A DNA stretch of 64,000 nt from Paenibacillus agri. GTDB taxonomy: Bacteria > Bacillota > Bacilli > Paenibacillales > Paenibacillaceae. Shown here in pieces: positions 52,425 to 60,379 of this stretch. The stretch's first letter is position 1. Every line of letters starts with the position of its first letter. The DNA lies in assembly GCF_013359945.1 (NCBI RefSeq), contig NZ_JABWCS010000203.1, forward strand, positions 1 through 64,000, written 5' to 3'. A program made the translations under genes and the position numbers. The notes beneath the pieces were generated by a model. The model was not told the origin of the DNA, did not search any database, and saw only the letters and a list, made by a program, of their open reading frames with translations.

Positions 52425-52726
52425 AACAGCCCTATCTAAACAGCTCTACCTAAATATATGCCGAACGCTGGCAGTTGGGGTATCGAAATAAGAGCGATTT
52501 TGTACCTTAATTTTACTCAAAACAGCATTATCAGGGAATTAAGTGCAATATTGTACTCTACTTTCTCAGATATAACCTCTTTTCAAGCCATGTAGCAGAA
52601 TTAACATACATTTTTGCCCTTAATTAGCATTTGAACGAAATATACGAGGAATTAACGTACATTTTTGCTCTTAATTCTTACTTTACACCAACACATTCAA
52701 ATCAACGAGGTTATGCCTCTCAATTG
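52425..52726. repeat. AT-rich intergenic repeat units
   Basis: No gene seen. Two near-identical 28-bp units start at 52598 and 52649 (GAATTAACATACATTTTTGC and GAATTAACGTACATTTTTGC, each continuing CCCTTAATT or TCTTAATT). A more diverged unit lies at about 52535-52560 (GGAATTAAGTGCAATATTG). Confidence 0.7.
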
Positions 52727-52774
52727 AACGGTCCCCCAGGGCGCTTTAGGGCGCCTTATGCTTGAGAGACCGTT
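52727..52774. other. structured hairpin of unknown role
   Basis: AACGGTC (52727-52733) / GACCGTT (52768-52774) enclosing a GC-rich AGGGCGC/GCGCCT inner hairpin. There is no T tract and no gene directly beside it. Confidence 0.5.
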
Positions 52775-52879
52775 ACATAGTTAGATTTTCGTACAAATTT
52801 GGCGCGCTAAACGCAGCAATCAGCACTATCCCCAGCAGTAAGTTTGCAGATTAAGCTCCGAGTAGCCGGGTAGGCCAAC

Positions 52880-53144
52880 TACAAGCCTGCCGCAAAAGTA
52901 GCAACTAGCACTTCCTCCTGCATCAAGCCAACCGCTAGTGCTACAATCAACACTTTCCCCCTGTATCAAGCCAACCGCTAACGCAGCAACCAGCACTTCC
53001 CCCTGCATCAAGCCAACCGCTAACGCAGCAACTAGCACTTCCCCAGCATCAAGCCAACCGTAAACGCAGCAATCAGCACTTCCCCAGCATCAAGCCAACC
53101 GCAAACGCAGCAATCAGCACTTCCCCCTGTATCAAGCCTACCAC
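52880..53144 (-). repeat. 42-bp minisatellite abutting the TetR gene 3' end
   Basis: About six units of 41-42 bp, plus strand ACGCAGCAACTAGCACTTCC continuing into CCCTGCATCAAGCCAACCGCTA. The last partial unit runs into the final codons of the TetR gene. Two of the units are 41 bp, which breaks any reading frame. Confidence 0.85.
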
Positions 53145-53711
53145 TTACGCCGCAAGCAGCGCTTTAGCCTGCTGTTTACCTGCTGCAAGCAGGCTGTCAC
53201 TCAATTCGGCATCGTTGACGGAACGAGCCAGTACAACCGTGCCAACCATGGTACTGAGCAGCGCACTGCCGACGGACTTGTCTACCTCTGCAATATTGGA
53301 GATAAAGTCAATCATTCGCGCCAGCTCCTGGGTGAAGATGTGCCGGACCTCTTCCGAGGCGCGGGATATTTCGCTGGAAAGAGCGGGCAGAATACAGCCC
53401 ATCTCTGTCCGGTCGCGGTGATGCTGGCTTAGATAATAATGAATAACCGCATGAATTTTAGGGTTTTGCGTTTCCTCATCGGCAGCTTTTTGCAAAAGCG
53501 CAATCGTATCACTGATGGCATACCGGCAGACTTCGGCCACCAATTGTTCTTTATTTTCAAAGTGTGAGTAGAACCCTCCATGGGTTAGTCCGGCCCCTTT
53601 CATAATGAAGGGAACACTGATCTCACGGATGCCATGGGTGCGAAAAGCCTGGGCTGCACTTTCGATGATTTTGCCGCGAACCTTTAACTTATGTCCTTCG
53701 GGATAAGGCAT
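53145..53711 (-). CDS. TetR-family transcriptional regulator
   Basis: A 188-residue repressor. Helix-turn-helix: IIESAAQAFRTHGIREISVP, then FIMKGAGLTHGGFYSHFENKEQL, the TetR variant with HGGFYSHF typical of AcrR/YxaF-like regulators of efflux and oxidative functions. ATG 53711 (MPYPEGHK) is preferred, 8 bases after GGAG; GTG 53720 and ATG 53717 are too close to that site. Divergent from an orphan dihydrolipoyl dehydrogenase across a region with paired operator-like repeats. Its 3' end merges into a minisatellite. Confidence 0.9.
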   Translation of the reverse strand: MPYPEGHKLKVRGKIIESAAQAFRTHGIREISVPFIMKGAGLTHGGFYSHFENKEQLVAEVCRYAISDTIALLQKAADEETQNPKIHAVIHYYLSQHHRDRTEMGCILPALSSEISRASEEVRHIFTQELARMIDFISNIAEVDKSVGSALLSTMVGTVVLARSVNDAELSDSLLAAGKQQAKALLAA

Positions 53712-53745
53712 GGCCATCACTCCGTTGTTAAATATAAATGAATTC

Positions 53746-53883
53746 TTAAAATATTATAATCATCATAATAAAAGGTGTCAAATTGTCTTAACAGGCCTAC
53801 CTTTTATGAAATAACAATAAACTGGGCTATTGACGATTCTAAAATATGATGATAATAATATATTACGATCATAATATTTTAAA
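53746..53883. promoter_or_regulatory. divergent promoter region with paired operator-like repeats
   Basis: AAAATATTATAATCAT at 53748-53763 and, on the opposite strand, AAAATATTATGATCGT at 53880-53865: a 14/16 inverted match flanking the divergent promoter. TTGACG at 53830-53835 is a -35 candidate, with TAATAA 17 bases on, for the dehydrogenase gene. Likely binding sites of the TetR protein. Confidence 0.6.
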
Positions 53884-53907
53884 AATAAAGGATTGGGGGT
53901 TACAAAC

Positions 53908-55293
53908 ATGAGTCAGGTTGAAGTTGATACATTAGTTATTGGATCCGGTCCAGGGGGATATGTGGCAGCCCAGCGTTCTGCCCAGCTCGGATTGAAGACG
54001 GCGGTTGTCGAACGTGATCGTCTCGGTGGTGTCTGCACCCATGTCGGCTGCATTCCCTCCAAAGCATTGATTGCGGAGTCACATCGTTTTAGTGCATTCA
54101 GAGAATGGGCAACCGTGGATGCCGCAGCTTCCTTTGCAGGTGCCCAGGCATTCAAACAGGCGGTTGTGAACAAGCAGTCGGGTGGCGTAGGTTACTTGAT
54201 GAAATCTGCCGGTGTCACTGTACTGGAAGGCGAAGCGAGCCTGCTGGATGAGCACACTGCGCGCATTACTAAGGATGGGCAAGAACAGGTTGTTTCTTTT
54301 AAAAATGCCATTCTGGCAACCGGCTCCCGTCCGATTGAGCTGCCATCACTGCCGTTCGGCGGACGTATCCTCTCCTCGACCGGGGCATTGTCACTCTCTG
54401 AAATTCCGCAGAGCCTGGCCATCATTGGCGGGGGATACATCGGCGTAGAGCTCGGTCAAATGTTTGCCAAGTTTGGAACTAAAGTTACGATTCTCGAAGG
54501 TGGAGGGCAAGTGCTGCCAGGATTCGAGGCGGAGCTTGCGGCGCCAGTGATCAAACAGCTGAGGGCAGACGGTATCCAGATCATCACCGGGGCGATCGCT
54601 GCTAAAGCTGACCAGGGTGAGAACACCATCACACTCCATTATTCCAAAGATCAGGAGCAGCATCAGTTGACCGTAGAATACGTGCTGATTACTGTTGGCA
54701 GAAAGCCGAATACAGACGGAAATCTGGGACTGGACCGCATTGGCTTGCAGGTCACGAATAGAGGTCTGATCGAGGTTGACGCACAATGCCGGACGTCCAT
54801 CCACAATATTTTTGCGATTGGTGATATTACAGCCGGTCCCGCGCTTGCACATAAGGCTTCCTATGAAGCAAAAATTGCCGCCGAGGCCATTGCAGGACAT
54901 ACAGCCTCTATAGTCGATTACAAAGCTTTGCCGCTGGTCGTCTTTTCCGAACCAGAGTTAACAAGTGTTGGCTTGAGTGAGACGGAAGCCCGGGCGAAAG
55001 GGATATCCGTGGTCATCGGCAAATCATCATTTTCTATTAATGGCAGAGCTTTGGCTCTGAAGGCTGTGGATGGATTTGTGAAAATCATTGCCGATGCGGA
55101 ATCGGGGGTTGTAGTGGGTGCGCAAATCGTTGGTGTAGAGGCCTCCACCCTTATTTCAGAACTGGGATTGGCGATTGAGATGGGGGCTACTGCCCTGGAT
55201 CTAGCCATGACGATTCATCCCCATCCTACCTTGGGGGAAGTGATTATGGAGGCTGCCGAAAGTGCTGCCAGGAAAGTTAAGATTCACGCATAG
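53908..55293 (+). CDS. lpdA: dihydrolipoyl dehydrogenase-like flavoprotein
   Basis: A 461-residue FAD-dependent disulfide oxidoreductase. FAD loop IGSGPGGYVAA; redox pair in GGVCTHVGCIPSKAL (Cys-x4-Cys); NAD loop IIGGGYIGVELGQMFAKFG; second FAD motif FAIGDITAGPALAHKA; C-terminal catalytic His in MTIHPHPTLGEVIMEAAE. All residues of an active E3 enzyme are present, yet no E1/E2 dehydrogenase genes are nearby; it is an orphan E3-like enzyme under a divergent TetR regulator and upstream of an adaptor/ABC-2 pair. ATG 53908 (MSQVEV) is chosen over GTG/ATG further up because GGGGG lies 9 bases before it. Confidence 0.88.
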   Translation: MSQVEVDTLVIGSGPGGYVAAQRSAQLGLKTAVVERDRLGGVCTHVGCIPSKALIAESHRFSAFREWATVDAAASFAGAQAFKQAVVNKQSGGVGYLMKSAGVTVLEGEASLLDEHTARITKDGQEQVVSFKNAILATGSRPIELPSLPFGGRILSSTGALSLSEIPQSLAIIGGGYIGVELGQMFAKFGTKVTILEGGGQVLPGFEAELAAPVIKQLRADGIQIITGAIAAKADQGENTITLHYSKDQEQHQLTVEYVLITVGRKPNTDGNLGLDRIGLQVTNRGLIEVDAQCRTSIHNIFAIGDITAGPALAHKASYEAKIAAEAIAGHTASIVDYKALPLVVFSEPELTSVGLSETEARAKGISVVIGKSSFSINGRALALKAVDGFVKIIADAESGVVVGAQIVGVEASTLISELGLAIEMGATALDLAMTIHPHPTLGEVIMEAAESAARKVKIHA

Positions 55294-55323
55294 AAACGAT
55301 CAGATCAAAGGGGAGTCAGAATA

Positions 55324-55956
55324 ATGAAATTGAAAGCAGGTTTATCTATTGGTTTGGCGGTTATATTGATCGCAGGCGGCATACTTTTAACTGTCAAGGG
55401 CAATGATGCTGTAACTCAGGCAGAGCACAGAAAACAGGGTATACTGGAGGCGGAGCAGACAACAGTCCTCTATGATAAAAGTCCGGGAGCCATTGTAGCG
55501 GTCAACGCGGTCGTAGGCGATTCCGTAAAGCAGGGGCAAAGTCTGTTCACGGTGCAAACAGCCGATGGTGCGGAAGCAGATATCGTGTCGCCGGGAGATG
55601 GGCAGCTTAACAGACTGGTAGTCAAGCCAGGAGATAAGCTGCAGCCCGGAATGCCGGTAGCACTTTTGCAGAAGAACACGTATTACACCGATCTTTATGT
55701 CCAAGAAGAGGTTATTCAAAAGCTTAAGCTAAATCAGAATGTTACTGTTCATTTCCGTAATTTGGATGAGCCTGCCGAGGTTGAGGGTGTGGTAGCTTCC
55801 ATTGCGACTGCGCCACAATTCGCGAGCCTGCGGATGACACGTGAGAAAGGGCAAGCTGATTTAAGCATGTTCCTGGTCAGATTATCTATGGATGCCAAGG
55901 CTGAACTGCTTCCCGGCATGACAGCGGAGGTTGATCTTGATGAACTCGCTAATTGA
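55324..55956 (+). CDS. HlyD-like membrane-fusion/adaptor protein
   Basis: A 210-residue single-span protein: membrane anchor at residues 6-25 (LSIGLAVILIAGGILLTVKG), then a biotinyl-lipoyl-like half-motif (GAIVAVNAVVGDSVKQGQSL), a second lipoyl half (IVSPGDGQLNRLVVKPGDKL) and a beta-barrel region with LPGMTAEVDL. It is shorter than typical HlyD proteins and lacks a long coiled coil. Lies 30 bases after the dehydrogenase gene. Its 3' end overlaps the ABC-2 permease start by 17 bases. Confidence 0.82.
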   Translation: MKLKAGLSIGLAVILIAGGILLTVKGNDAVTQAEHRKQGILEAEQTTVLYDKSPGAIVAVNAVVGDSVKQGQSLFTVQTADGAEADIVSPGDGQLNRLVVKPGDKLQPGMPVALLQKNTYYTDLYVQEEVIQKLKLNQNVTVHFRNLDEPAEVEGVVASIATAPQFASLRMTREKGQADLSMFLVRLSMDAKAELLPGMTAEVDLDELAN

Positions 55957-57079
55957 CGAGTGGAAATTCGTAGCGGGCAGCAAGTATGTCCGGATGATTT
56001 TCATAGCTCCGCTAATTGCGGCTCTGTTCTTTGGTTTAATGTTCTCCCATAATCAGATTAACAAGTCGCCCGTTGTAGTGATTGATGAGGATCACAGTGC
56101 CTACTCCCGGTCGCTGATTAACAAATTAAATGCATCCCAATATATGAAGGTCACGAATGTTTTTCCTAATCGAATGGATCCTGACACCTTGCTGGCGAAC
56201 GAAAAAGCAGTAGCGGTTATTATGCTGCCAAGCCAATTAGAGCTGCGCCAGCTGCAGGGGAAATCATCAAATATCGGAATACTAATGGATAACTCCATGC
56301 CTTCCGGATTAACGGGTATCCGAACCGCGATTTCTGAGGTTATCCAGACGGAAAATACGACCATCTCCCTGACCCGGCTGGGCCAAAGTGGAATGGATGC
56401 CGACGCTTCCAAGGGACTGGTGTCTCCGTTAGCCCTTCAACAACGAATGCTGTACAATCCGACTACAAGCTATGTCAGCTTTATGGTCCTGGGCTTTGTG
56501 AATATCGTCGTCCTAATGATTACTACTACTGCTGCGGGTTCTGTGGCACCCCGGTTAAGAAGGGAAGGGAGACTGTTCGCTGGTGGCGGCAATCCGGCAC
56601 AGCTATGGCTCCGTAGTGTTCCTTACGCTGTACTAAGTGCACTTTCTTTATTTTTGAGTTATGGGCTCCTTAAACAGCTAGGCAGTATGCGTTTTGAGGC
56701 TTCACCGTTTCTATTCTTGATTCCGTTATTGGTCTATTCATTTGCCTTATCCATTCTGGGAATGCTTCTAGGGTATTCTGCAAAAGATATTTCCAAGGTC
56801 GGTTCCCGGACCAGTATTGTACTGTACCCTTCCTTCTTGGTAACAGGTATTCAGCTGAGTCCGCTTGCGTTCCCGAAAGCTTTTCAAATCTCCGCCTGGG
56901 CTTTGCCAATGAATTGGCTTAACCGTCTCATTCGCGGAATGGGGTTCCGCGGGGGCTCCCTGACCTCTTATAGTCTGGAAATCGGGGCGCTGTTGATTAT
57001 TATTGGTGCTGCGGCTTTGTTCATTGGTTTACTGATGCTGCGGGAAGCCGGGAAGACGAATACTGCGCTGGAACAATAG
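55940..57079 (+). CDS. ABC-2 type permease (YhgE/DUF3533-like layout)
   Basis: A 379-residue membrane protein: one N-terminal helix (about 15-35), a large extracytoplasmic domain (about 40-170, VVVIDEDHSAYSRSLINKL), then five helices (about 180-375) ending in the ABC-2 core (YPSFLVTGIQLSPLAFPKAF, then WALPMNWLNRLIRG). ATG 55940 is chosen, 9 bases after GGAGG; it overlaps the adaptor gene. No ATPase gene is adjacent. Some ABC-2-fold exporters of this layout work without a dedicated neighbour ATPase. Confidence 0.85.
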   Translation: MNSLIDEWKFVAGSKYVRMIFIAPLIAALFFGLMFSHNQINKSPVVVIDEDHSAYSRSLINKLNASQYMKVTNVFPNRMDPDTLLANEKAVAVIMLPSQLELRQLQGKSSNIGILMDNSMPSGLTGIRTAISEVIQTENTTISLTRLGQSGMDADASKGLVSPLALQQRMLYNPTTSYVSFMVLGFVNIVVLMITTTAAGSVAPRLRREGRLFAGGGNPAQLWLRSVPYAVLSALSLFLSYGLLKQLGSMRFEASPFLFLIPLLVYSFALSILGMLLGYSAKDISKVGSRTSIVLYPSFLVTGIQLSPLAFPKAFQISAWALPMNWLNRLIRGMGFRGGSLTSYSLEIGALLIIIGAAALFIGLLMLREAGKTNTALEQ

Positions 57080-57083
57080 TGAA

Positions 57084-57111
57084 TTGACATAACACCTAAA
57101 GGTGTTATAAT
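57084..57111 (+). promoter_or_regulatory. sigma-A promoter with overlapping ArsR operator
   Basis: TTGACA (57084-57089), 16-base spacer, TATAAT (57106-57111). The spacer is the palindrome ATAACACCT-aa-AGGTGTTAT (57089-57108). A further half-site GGTGTTA follows at 57129-57135. A repressor binding here would block polymerase, as expected for autoregulation by the downstream ArsR gene. Confidence 0.88.
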
Positions 57112-57157
57112 CAGATGTGAACCCAAATGGTGTTACATTGAATACTGGAGGCCAGTT

Positions 57158-57580
57158 ATGTCAACGCAGGAATCATTGCCAGAAATTCGTCAGACTATTG
57201 TTCTTAATGCCCCAATAGATAAAGTATGGAAGGCTGTTGCCACGGCAGAAGGCATGGCCGCATGGTGGATGCCAAGCACATTTGAACCTGTAATCGGACA
57301 TGAGTTCATCCTTCATGCCGGCCCATATGGCGATTCGCCTTGTAAAGTAACGGAGCTTGATCCACCGTACCGGCTGGGTTTCAATTGGGGCAAGGATTGG
57401 CATCTGGCCTTTGAATTGAAAGAAGTCGACGGCAAGACAGAATTTACGCTGATTCATTCTGGATGGGACCCGAACAAGATGACCGAATTTGGACAACCGC
57501 ATCCAATCGTCCGTGGCTTCATGAACAGCGGTTGGGAGAAAATCGTGCAGGAGAAGCTTCCTGCCTACCTCGAGGGTTAA
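57158..57580 (+). CDS. SRPBCC/AHSA1-domain protein
   Basis: A 140-residue START-like ligand-binding protein (Activator of Hsp90 ATPase 1 type): IRQTIVLNAPIDKVWKAVATAEGMAAWWMP, a Bet v 1-like cavity fold, ending GFMNSGWEKIVQEKLPAYLEG. ATG follows GGAGG. Common partner of ArsR regulators in Bacillota. Co-transcribed with the ArsR gene 1 base downstream. Bound ligand unknown. Confidence 0.88.
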   Translation: MSTQESLPEIRQTIVLNAPIDKVWKAVATAEGMAAWWMPSTFEPVIGHEFILHAGPYGDSPCKVTELDPPYRLGFNWGKDWHLAFELKEVDGKTEFTLIHSGWDPNKMTEFGQPHPIVRGFMNSGWEKIVQEKLPAYLEG

Positions 57581-57581
57581 T

Positions 57582-57914
57582 ATGCCTGTTGCGGAATCAG
57601 GTCATGATGTCTTTCAAGCGATCGCAGATCCTACCCGCCGCAGTTTGTTAAAGCTGTTAGCCGACAAGGAAATGTCCATTGCATCTATTACGGATTGCTA
57701 CCCGATCAGTCGAACGGCTGTTAATAAGCATCTGCAGGTTCTGTCCGATGCACAGCTTGTCAGCAGCCAGAAGGTCGGACGGGAGACCCGGTACAGACTT
57801 CAGCCGGAGCCTTTGGCGGAGCTACAGGAGTGGCTGGCCTTTTTTGAAGAATACTGGTCCAATAAATTACTGGCCCTTAAAGACTTTGTCGAGGCTGACT
57901 CTGATGACAATTAA
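57582..57914 (+). CDS. ArsR-family HTH regulator
   Basis: A 110-residue winged-helix repressor: FQAIADPTRRSLLKLLADKE, then ISRTAVNKHLQVLSDAQLVS, SQKVGRETRYRLQPEPL. No metal-binding Cys cluster (CVC) is seen, so it is not a classical metal sensor; it belongs to the SRPBCC-associated ArsR group. It probably binds the palindrome in the promoter of its own operon. Starts 1 base after the SRPBCC stop. Confidence 0.9.
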   Translation: MPVAESGHDVFQAIADPTRRSLLKLLADKEMSIASITDCYPISRTAVNKHLQVLSDAQLVSSQKVGRETRYRLQPEPLAELQEWLAFFEEYWSNKLLALKDFVEADSDDN

Positions 57915-57955
57915 AAAACCGGGAGGCGTGTAATTACACGCTTCCCGGTTTTTTG
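57913..57955 (+). terminator. strong Rho-independent terminator
   Basis: AAAACCGGGA-g-GCGTGT-aatt-ACACGC-t-TCCCGGTTTT hairpin followed by T tract. Confidence 0.95.
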
Positions 57956-57965
57956 TTGTACATGT

Positions 57966-58140
57966 CGCTAACGTTTGTAACTATCAGTATCGGCTACATC
58001 TGGCACTAACGGTTACACCTATCAGTATCGGCTATATCTGTTGCTAACGGTTACACCTATCAGTATCGGCTATATCTGTTGCTAACAGTTGCACCTAACG
58101 ATATCGGCAACTTCTACCGCTAACAGTTGCATCTGTTGCC
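57966..58140. repeat. 38-bp tandem repeat
   Basis: About four and a half copies of a 38-bp unit beginning GCTAACGGTTACACCTATCA and ending GTATCGGCTATATCTGTT, decaying towards the 3' side next to the EamA gene end. Contiguous without spacers. Confidence 0.88.
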
Positions 58141-58161
58141 ACAGCCCTAAATGTTGAGAAC

Positions 58162-59067
58162 TCAGCTGGATTGCTTGGCTTTCGCCGAACCGGATAGTTC
58201 GCCTATCGCTAAAGAAGCTAGAATAACAATAAGCGCAGCGATAGAGGTCCAAGCCAAGTGATCTCCCAGAATCAACGTGCCGAGCAAGATACCGAACAAC
58301 GGAACCAGATAGTTGGTTAACGATGTGAAGGCTGCTCCAGTTCGTCTGACTAGTGTGTTGTACAGCATGTAGACTAGCCCGGCATGAAAGACCCCAAGGA
58401 TGATGACATATAGAACCTGCTGCCCGCTTAGGTCTAACTGCAGCGGGTTTTCAAAGATAAAAGCCAGCGGCACTAGGACAACCGATGCCACGAGCAGAAC
58501 GTTACGCATCGCCAGAATCGACGATATGGGCGGCAGGCGCTTGATCAGCAGTAGGGATGCTGCGAAGCTGATTGCAGCACCGAGCAGTGCGGCATAACCG
58601 ATAAAGCTTCCTTTTCCAGCCAAAGACGCCGACGACAGATCAGGAGCGAACAGCAGGCAAAGGCCTGCGAAGCCGATCAGTACACTCAGCCATTTTTGCC
58701 AGGATACCTTCTCGCTGGGTGCAAAGATTTTCACAAAAACAATGGTGAAGATTGGTATGGAACCTAACAAAATCGAAGCAGTGCTGCTGTTGATGTATTG
58801 CTGTCCCCAGCCAATCAGGACGAAGGGAACTACGGCTTCAAACAAGCCGATCAGGATAAAGGACCTCCAGGTGCCGGTTGGCAGAGGTGTAGACTCCTTT
58901 TTACCTGTGAAAAGATACAGTACAGTAAGGGTAATGGTGCCCAGCACAGCTTTGCTGGCCGCCAGTGTAATCGGCGTAATGTTGCCAATAACGAGGTCCA
59001 CAAAGAAGAATTGGGAACCCCAGATCAGGCCGATGCCTAAGAGCAGCATGTAGTTTAATCGTTTCAT
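58162..59067 (-). CDS. EamA-family (DMT) transporter
   Basis: A 301-residue drug/metabolite transporter with ten predicted helices in two EamA repeats: IGLIWGSQFFFVDLVIGNIT-like first half, and a second half with LLGAAISFAASLLLIKRLPP and FTSLTNYLVPLFGILLGTL. Exporter of small metabolites or amino acids; substrate not predictable. Monocistronic, with its promoter side facing an AraC remnant. Confidence 0.9.
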   Translation of the reverse strand: MKRLNYMLLLGIGLIWGSQFFFVDLVIGNITPITLAASKAVLGTITLTVLYLFTGKKESTPLPTGTWRSFILIGLFEAVVPFVLIGWGQQYINSSTASILLGSIPIFTIVFVKIFAPSEKVSWQKWLSVLIGFAGLCLLFAPDLSSASLAGKGSFIGYAALLGAAISFAASLLLIKRLPPISSILAMRNVLLVASVVLVPLAFIFENPLQLDLSGQQVLYVIILGVFHAGLVYMLYNTLVRRTGAAFTSLTNYLVPLFGILLGTLILGDHLAWTSIAALIVILASLAIGELSGSAKAKQSS

Positions 59068-59241
59068 CGTTCAGTCCCTACCTTCTTCTATATGATGATT
59101 GTCTTCATCATCTTAGAGCGGAGCGGTCCTTGATTCAATGCATAAAAAGGCTATCTGTACCGATACACCAGCAGAGAAGGCGATCTATTGATCTCGCAAC
59201 CGCCAGACAAACATACTTTTTTTCCTTGTCCACATTTATAC

Positions 59242-59406
59242 CTTAAGGTTATTGATATAGCTATGAAATATGGATATGATTCTCCAGAAGCGTTTGCACG
59301 GGCGTTTAAGAATCTTCATGGGATCATGCCGATATCTGCGCGCGATAAAGGCGTTTCTCTAAAAGCCTATCCTCGAATGTCCTTTCACATTTCAATTAAA
59401 GGAGAT
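59242..59406 (+). pseudogene. AraC-family regulator remnant
   Basis: A 55-residue relic: [20 protein letters not shown], then [20 protein letters not shown], then [15 protein letters not shown]. This is the second helix-turn-helix and linker of an AraC/GyrI-like (Rob-type) regulator. The first helix-turn-helix and the ligand domain are missing; the frame continues into unrelated sequence and no ribosome site precedes it. Rest of the 59068-59632 gap: the EamA promoter side, a hairpin and an operator. Confidence 0.75.
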
Positions 59407-59531
59407 ATCTTGCCGGTTCTGATTTTGGTTTTCAGCCAAAAAACATATATTGACATCTCGCACACTTGCCCCGTATAATTCCAACTAATCGGGTTTGATT
59501 TATAAGTATTGCATTGTTGACCAGTCCACTG

Positions 59532-59570
59532 GAGACAATTATTCGTTTTTGCGAATAATTGTCTCTTTTT
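59532..59570 (+). terminator. perfect 14-bp hairpin with T tract
   Basis: GAGACAATTATTCG / CGAATAATTGTCTC, 6-base loop, then TTTTT. It lies upstream of the GntR gene and may stop read-through into it or act as an attenuator. Confidence 0.8.
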
Positions 59571-59576
59571 CGCTTA

Positions 59577-59597
59577 CTGGTAATTACCAGATTACCA
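59577..59597. promoter_or_regulatory. palindromic operator for the HutC-type GntR protein
   Basis: Perfect 14-bp palindrome CTGGTAATTACCAG (59577-59590) with an extra half-site ATTACCA (59591-59597), 43 bases before the GntR start. It resembles the TGGT-x4-ACCA sites of NagR/YvoA-like HutC regulators. Confidence 0.75.
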
Positions 59598-59632
59598 CTT
59601 GATCGAGAGAGAGACCAAAAGGGGGAATATTC

Positions 59633-60355
59633 TTGGAACTGTTGCAAGAGGTGGTACCGTTGTATCACCAGCTCAAAACGTATATCAAACAACAAATCGA
59701 AAGCGGCCAATGGCAGCCAGGTATCGCGATTCCAAGCGAGCGGGAACTGGAGAAACTGTTGGGATTGAGCCGTACGCCCATCCGTCAGGCCCTTGGAGAA
59801 CTTGTTGCGGAGGGATGGCTTGAACGCAAACATGGAAAAGGCACTTTCGTTGCACAGCGTACTTCCGCCGCTGTCACGACGAAGCTGGTCGGACTAGTCG
59901 AGCAGCTTCGCAGCCAGGGATTATACCCGACCATTGAAATCGCGGAATTCGGACACTGCGAAGCGCCGGCCGCCGTATCACAGGCACTCGGCATTCCGGC
60001 ATCTACGCAGATGATCCGTACGGTTAGACGAATTGCGGTATCCAGCGGTCATGTGATAGTGGATGAGAACTATTTCAACATCAATTTATCCGGGGTCATA
60101 ACGGAAGAGCGGCTTGGGCGCTCAACTGTCTTCGATCTGCTGGAACAGAGCGGAATGAATGTCAAGAAAGGCTCGCAAGGCTACTCAGCAGTCAATGCCG
60201 ACGCCCGCATCGCCAGACTGCTCGAAGTTCCCGAAGGCACCGCATTGCTAGTCATACAGACGCTGTTGTTCAACAACCGTGATCAGCCTTTGCAATATTC
60301 CTTGTCTTATTGCAATCCAGAACGCTACACCCATGAGATATTGCTCAGCCGTTAA
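59633..60355 (+). CDS. GntR/HutC-family transcriptional regulator
   Basis: A 240-residue regulator: winged helix at about 5-75 (PLYHQLKTYIKQQIESGQWQ, then PSERELEKLLGLSRTPIRQALGEL-type) and a UTRA ligand domain at about 90-235 (TQMIRTVRRIAVSSGHVIVD, FDLLEQSGMNVKKGSQGYSA). TTG start with AAAAGGGGG 8-10 bases upstream. It precedes a sugar ABC importer and a sulfatase; HutC members here usually sense the imported sugar or its phosphate. The upstream palindrome supports autoregulation. Confidence 0.9.
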   Translation: MELLQEVVPLYHQLKTYIKQQIESGQWQPGIAIPSERELEKLLGLSRTPIRQALGELVAEGWLERKHGKGTFVAQRTSAAVTTKLVGLVEQLRSQGLYPTIEIAEFGHCEAPAAVSQALGIPASTQMIRTVRRIAVSSGHVIVDENYFNINLSGVITEERLGRSTVFDLLEQSGMNVKKGSQGYSAVNADARIARLLEVPEGTALLVIQTLLFNNRDQPLQYSLSYCNPERYTHEILLSR

Positions 60356-60379
60356 CAAATTCAAAGGAGATGGAATGTC

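Noticed and set aside
52727-52774. Riboswitch or small RNA at the GC-rich hairpin
   Set aside because: No match to a riboswitch class I know, no adjacent gene in a suitable position and no terminator; kept only as a hairpin of unknown role.
52826-53038. Minus-strand 70-codon frame with repeated LVAALAVGLMQGE
   Set aside because: It is a translation of the 42-bp minisatellite; units of 41 bp break the frame and no ribosome site precedes it.
53908-55293. Mercuric reductase instead of dihydrolipoyl dehydrogenase
   Set aside because: No N-terminal heavy-metal domain and no C-terminal Cys pair; the end is HPHPTLGE as in E3 enzymes.
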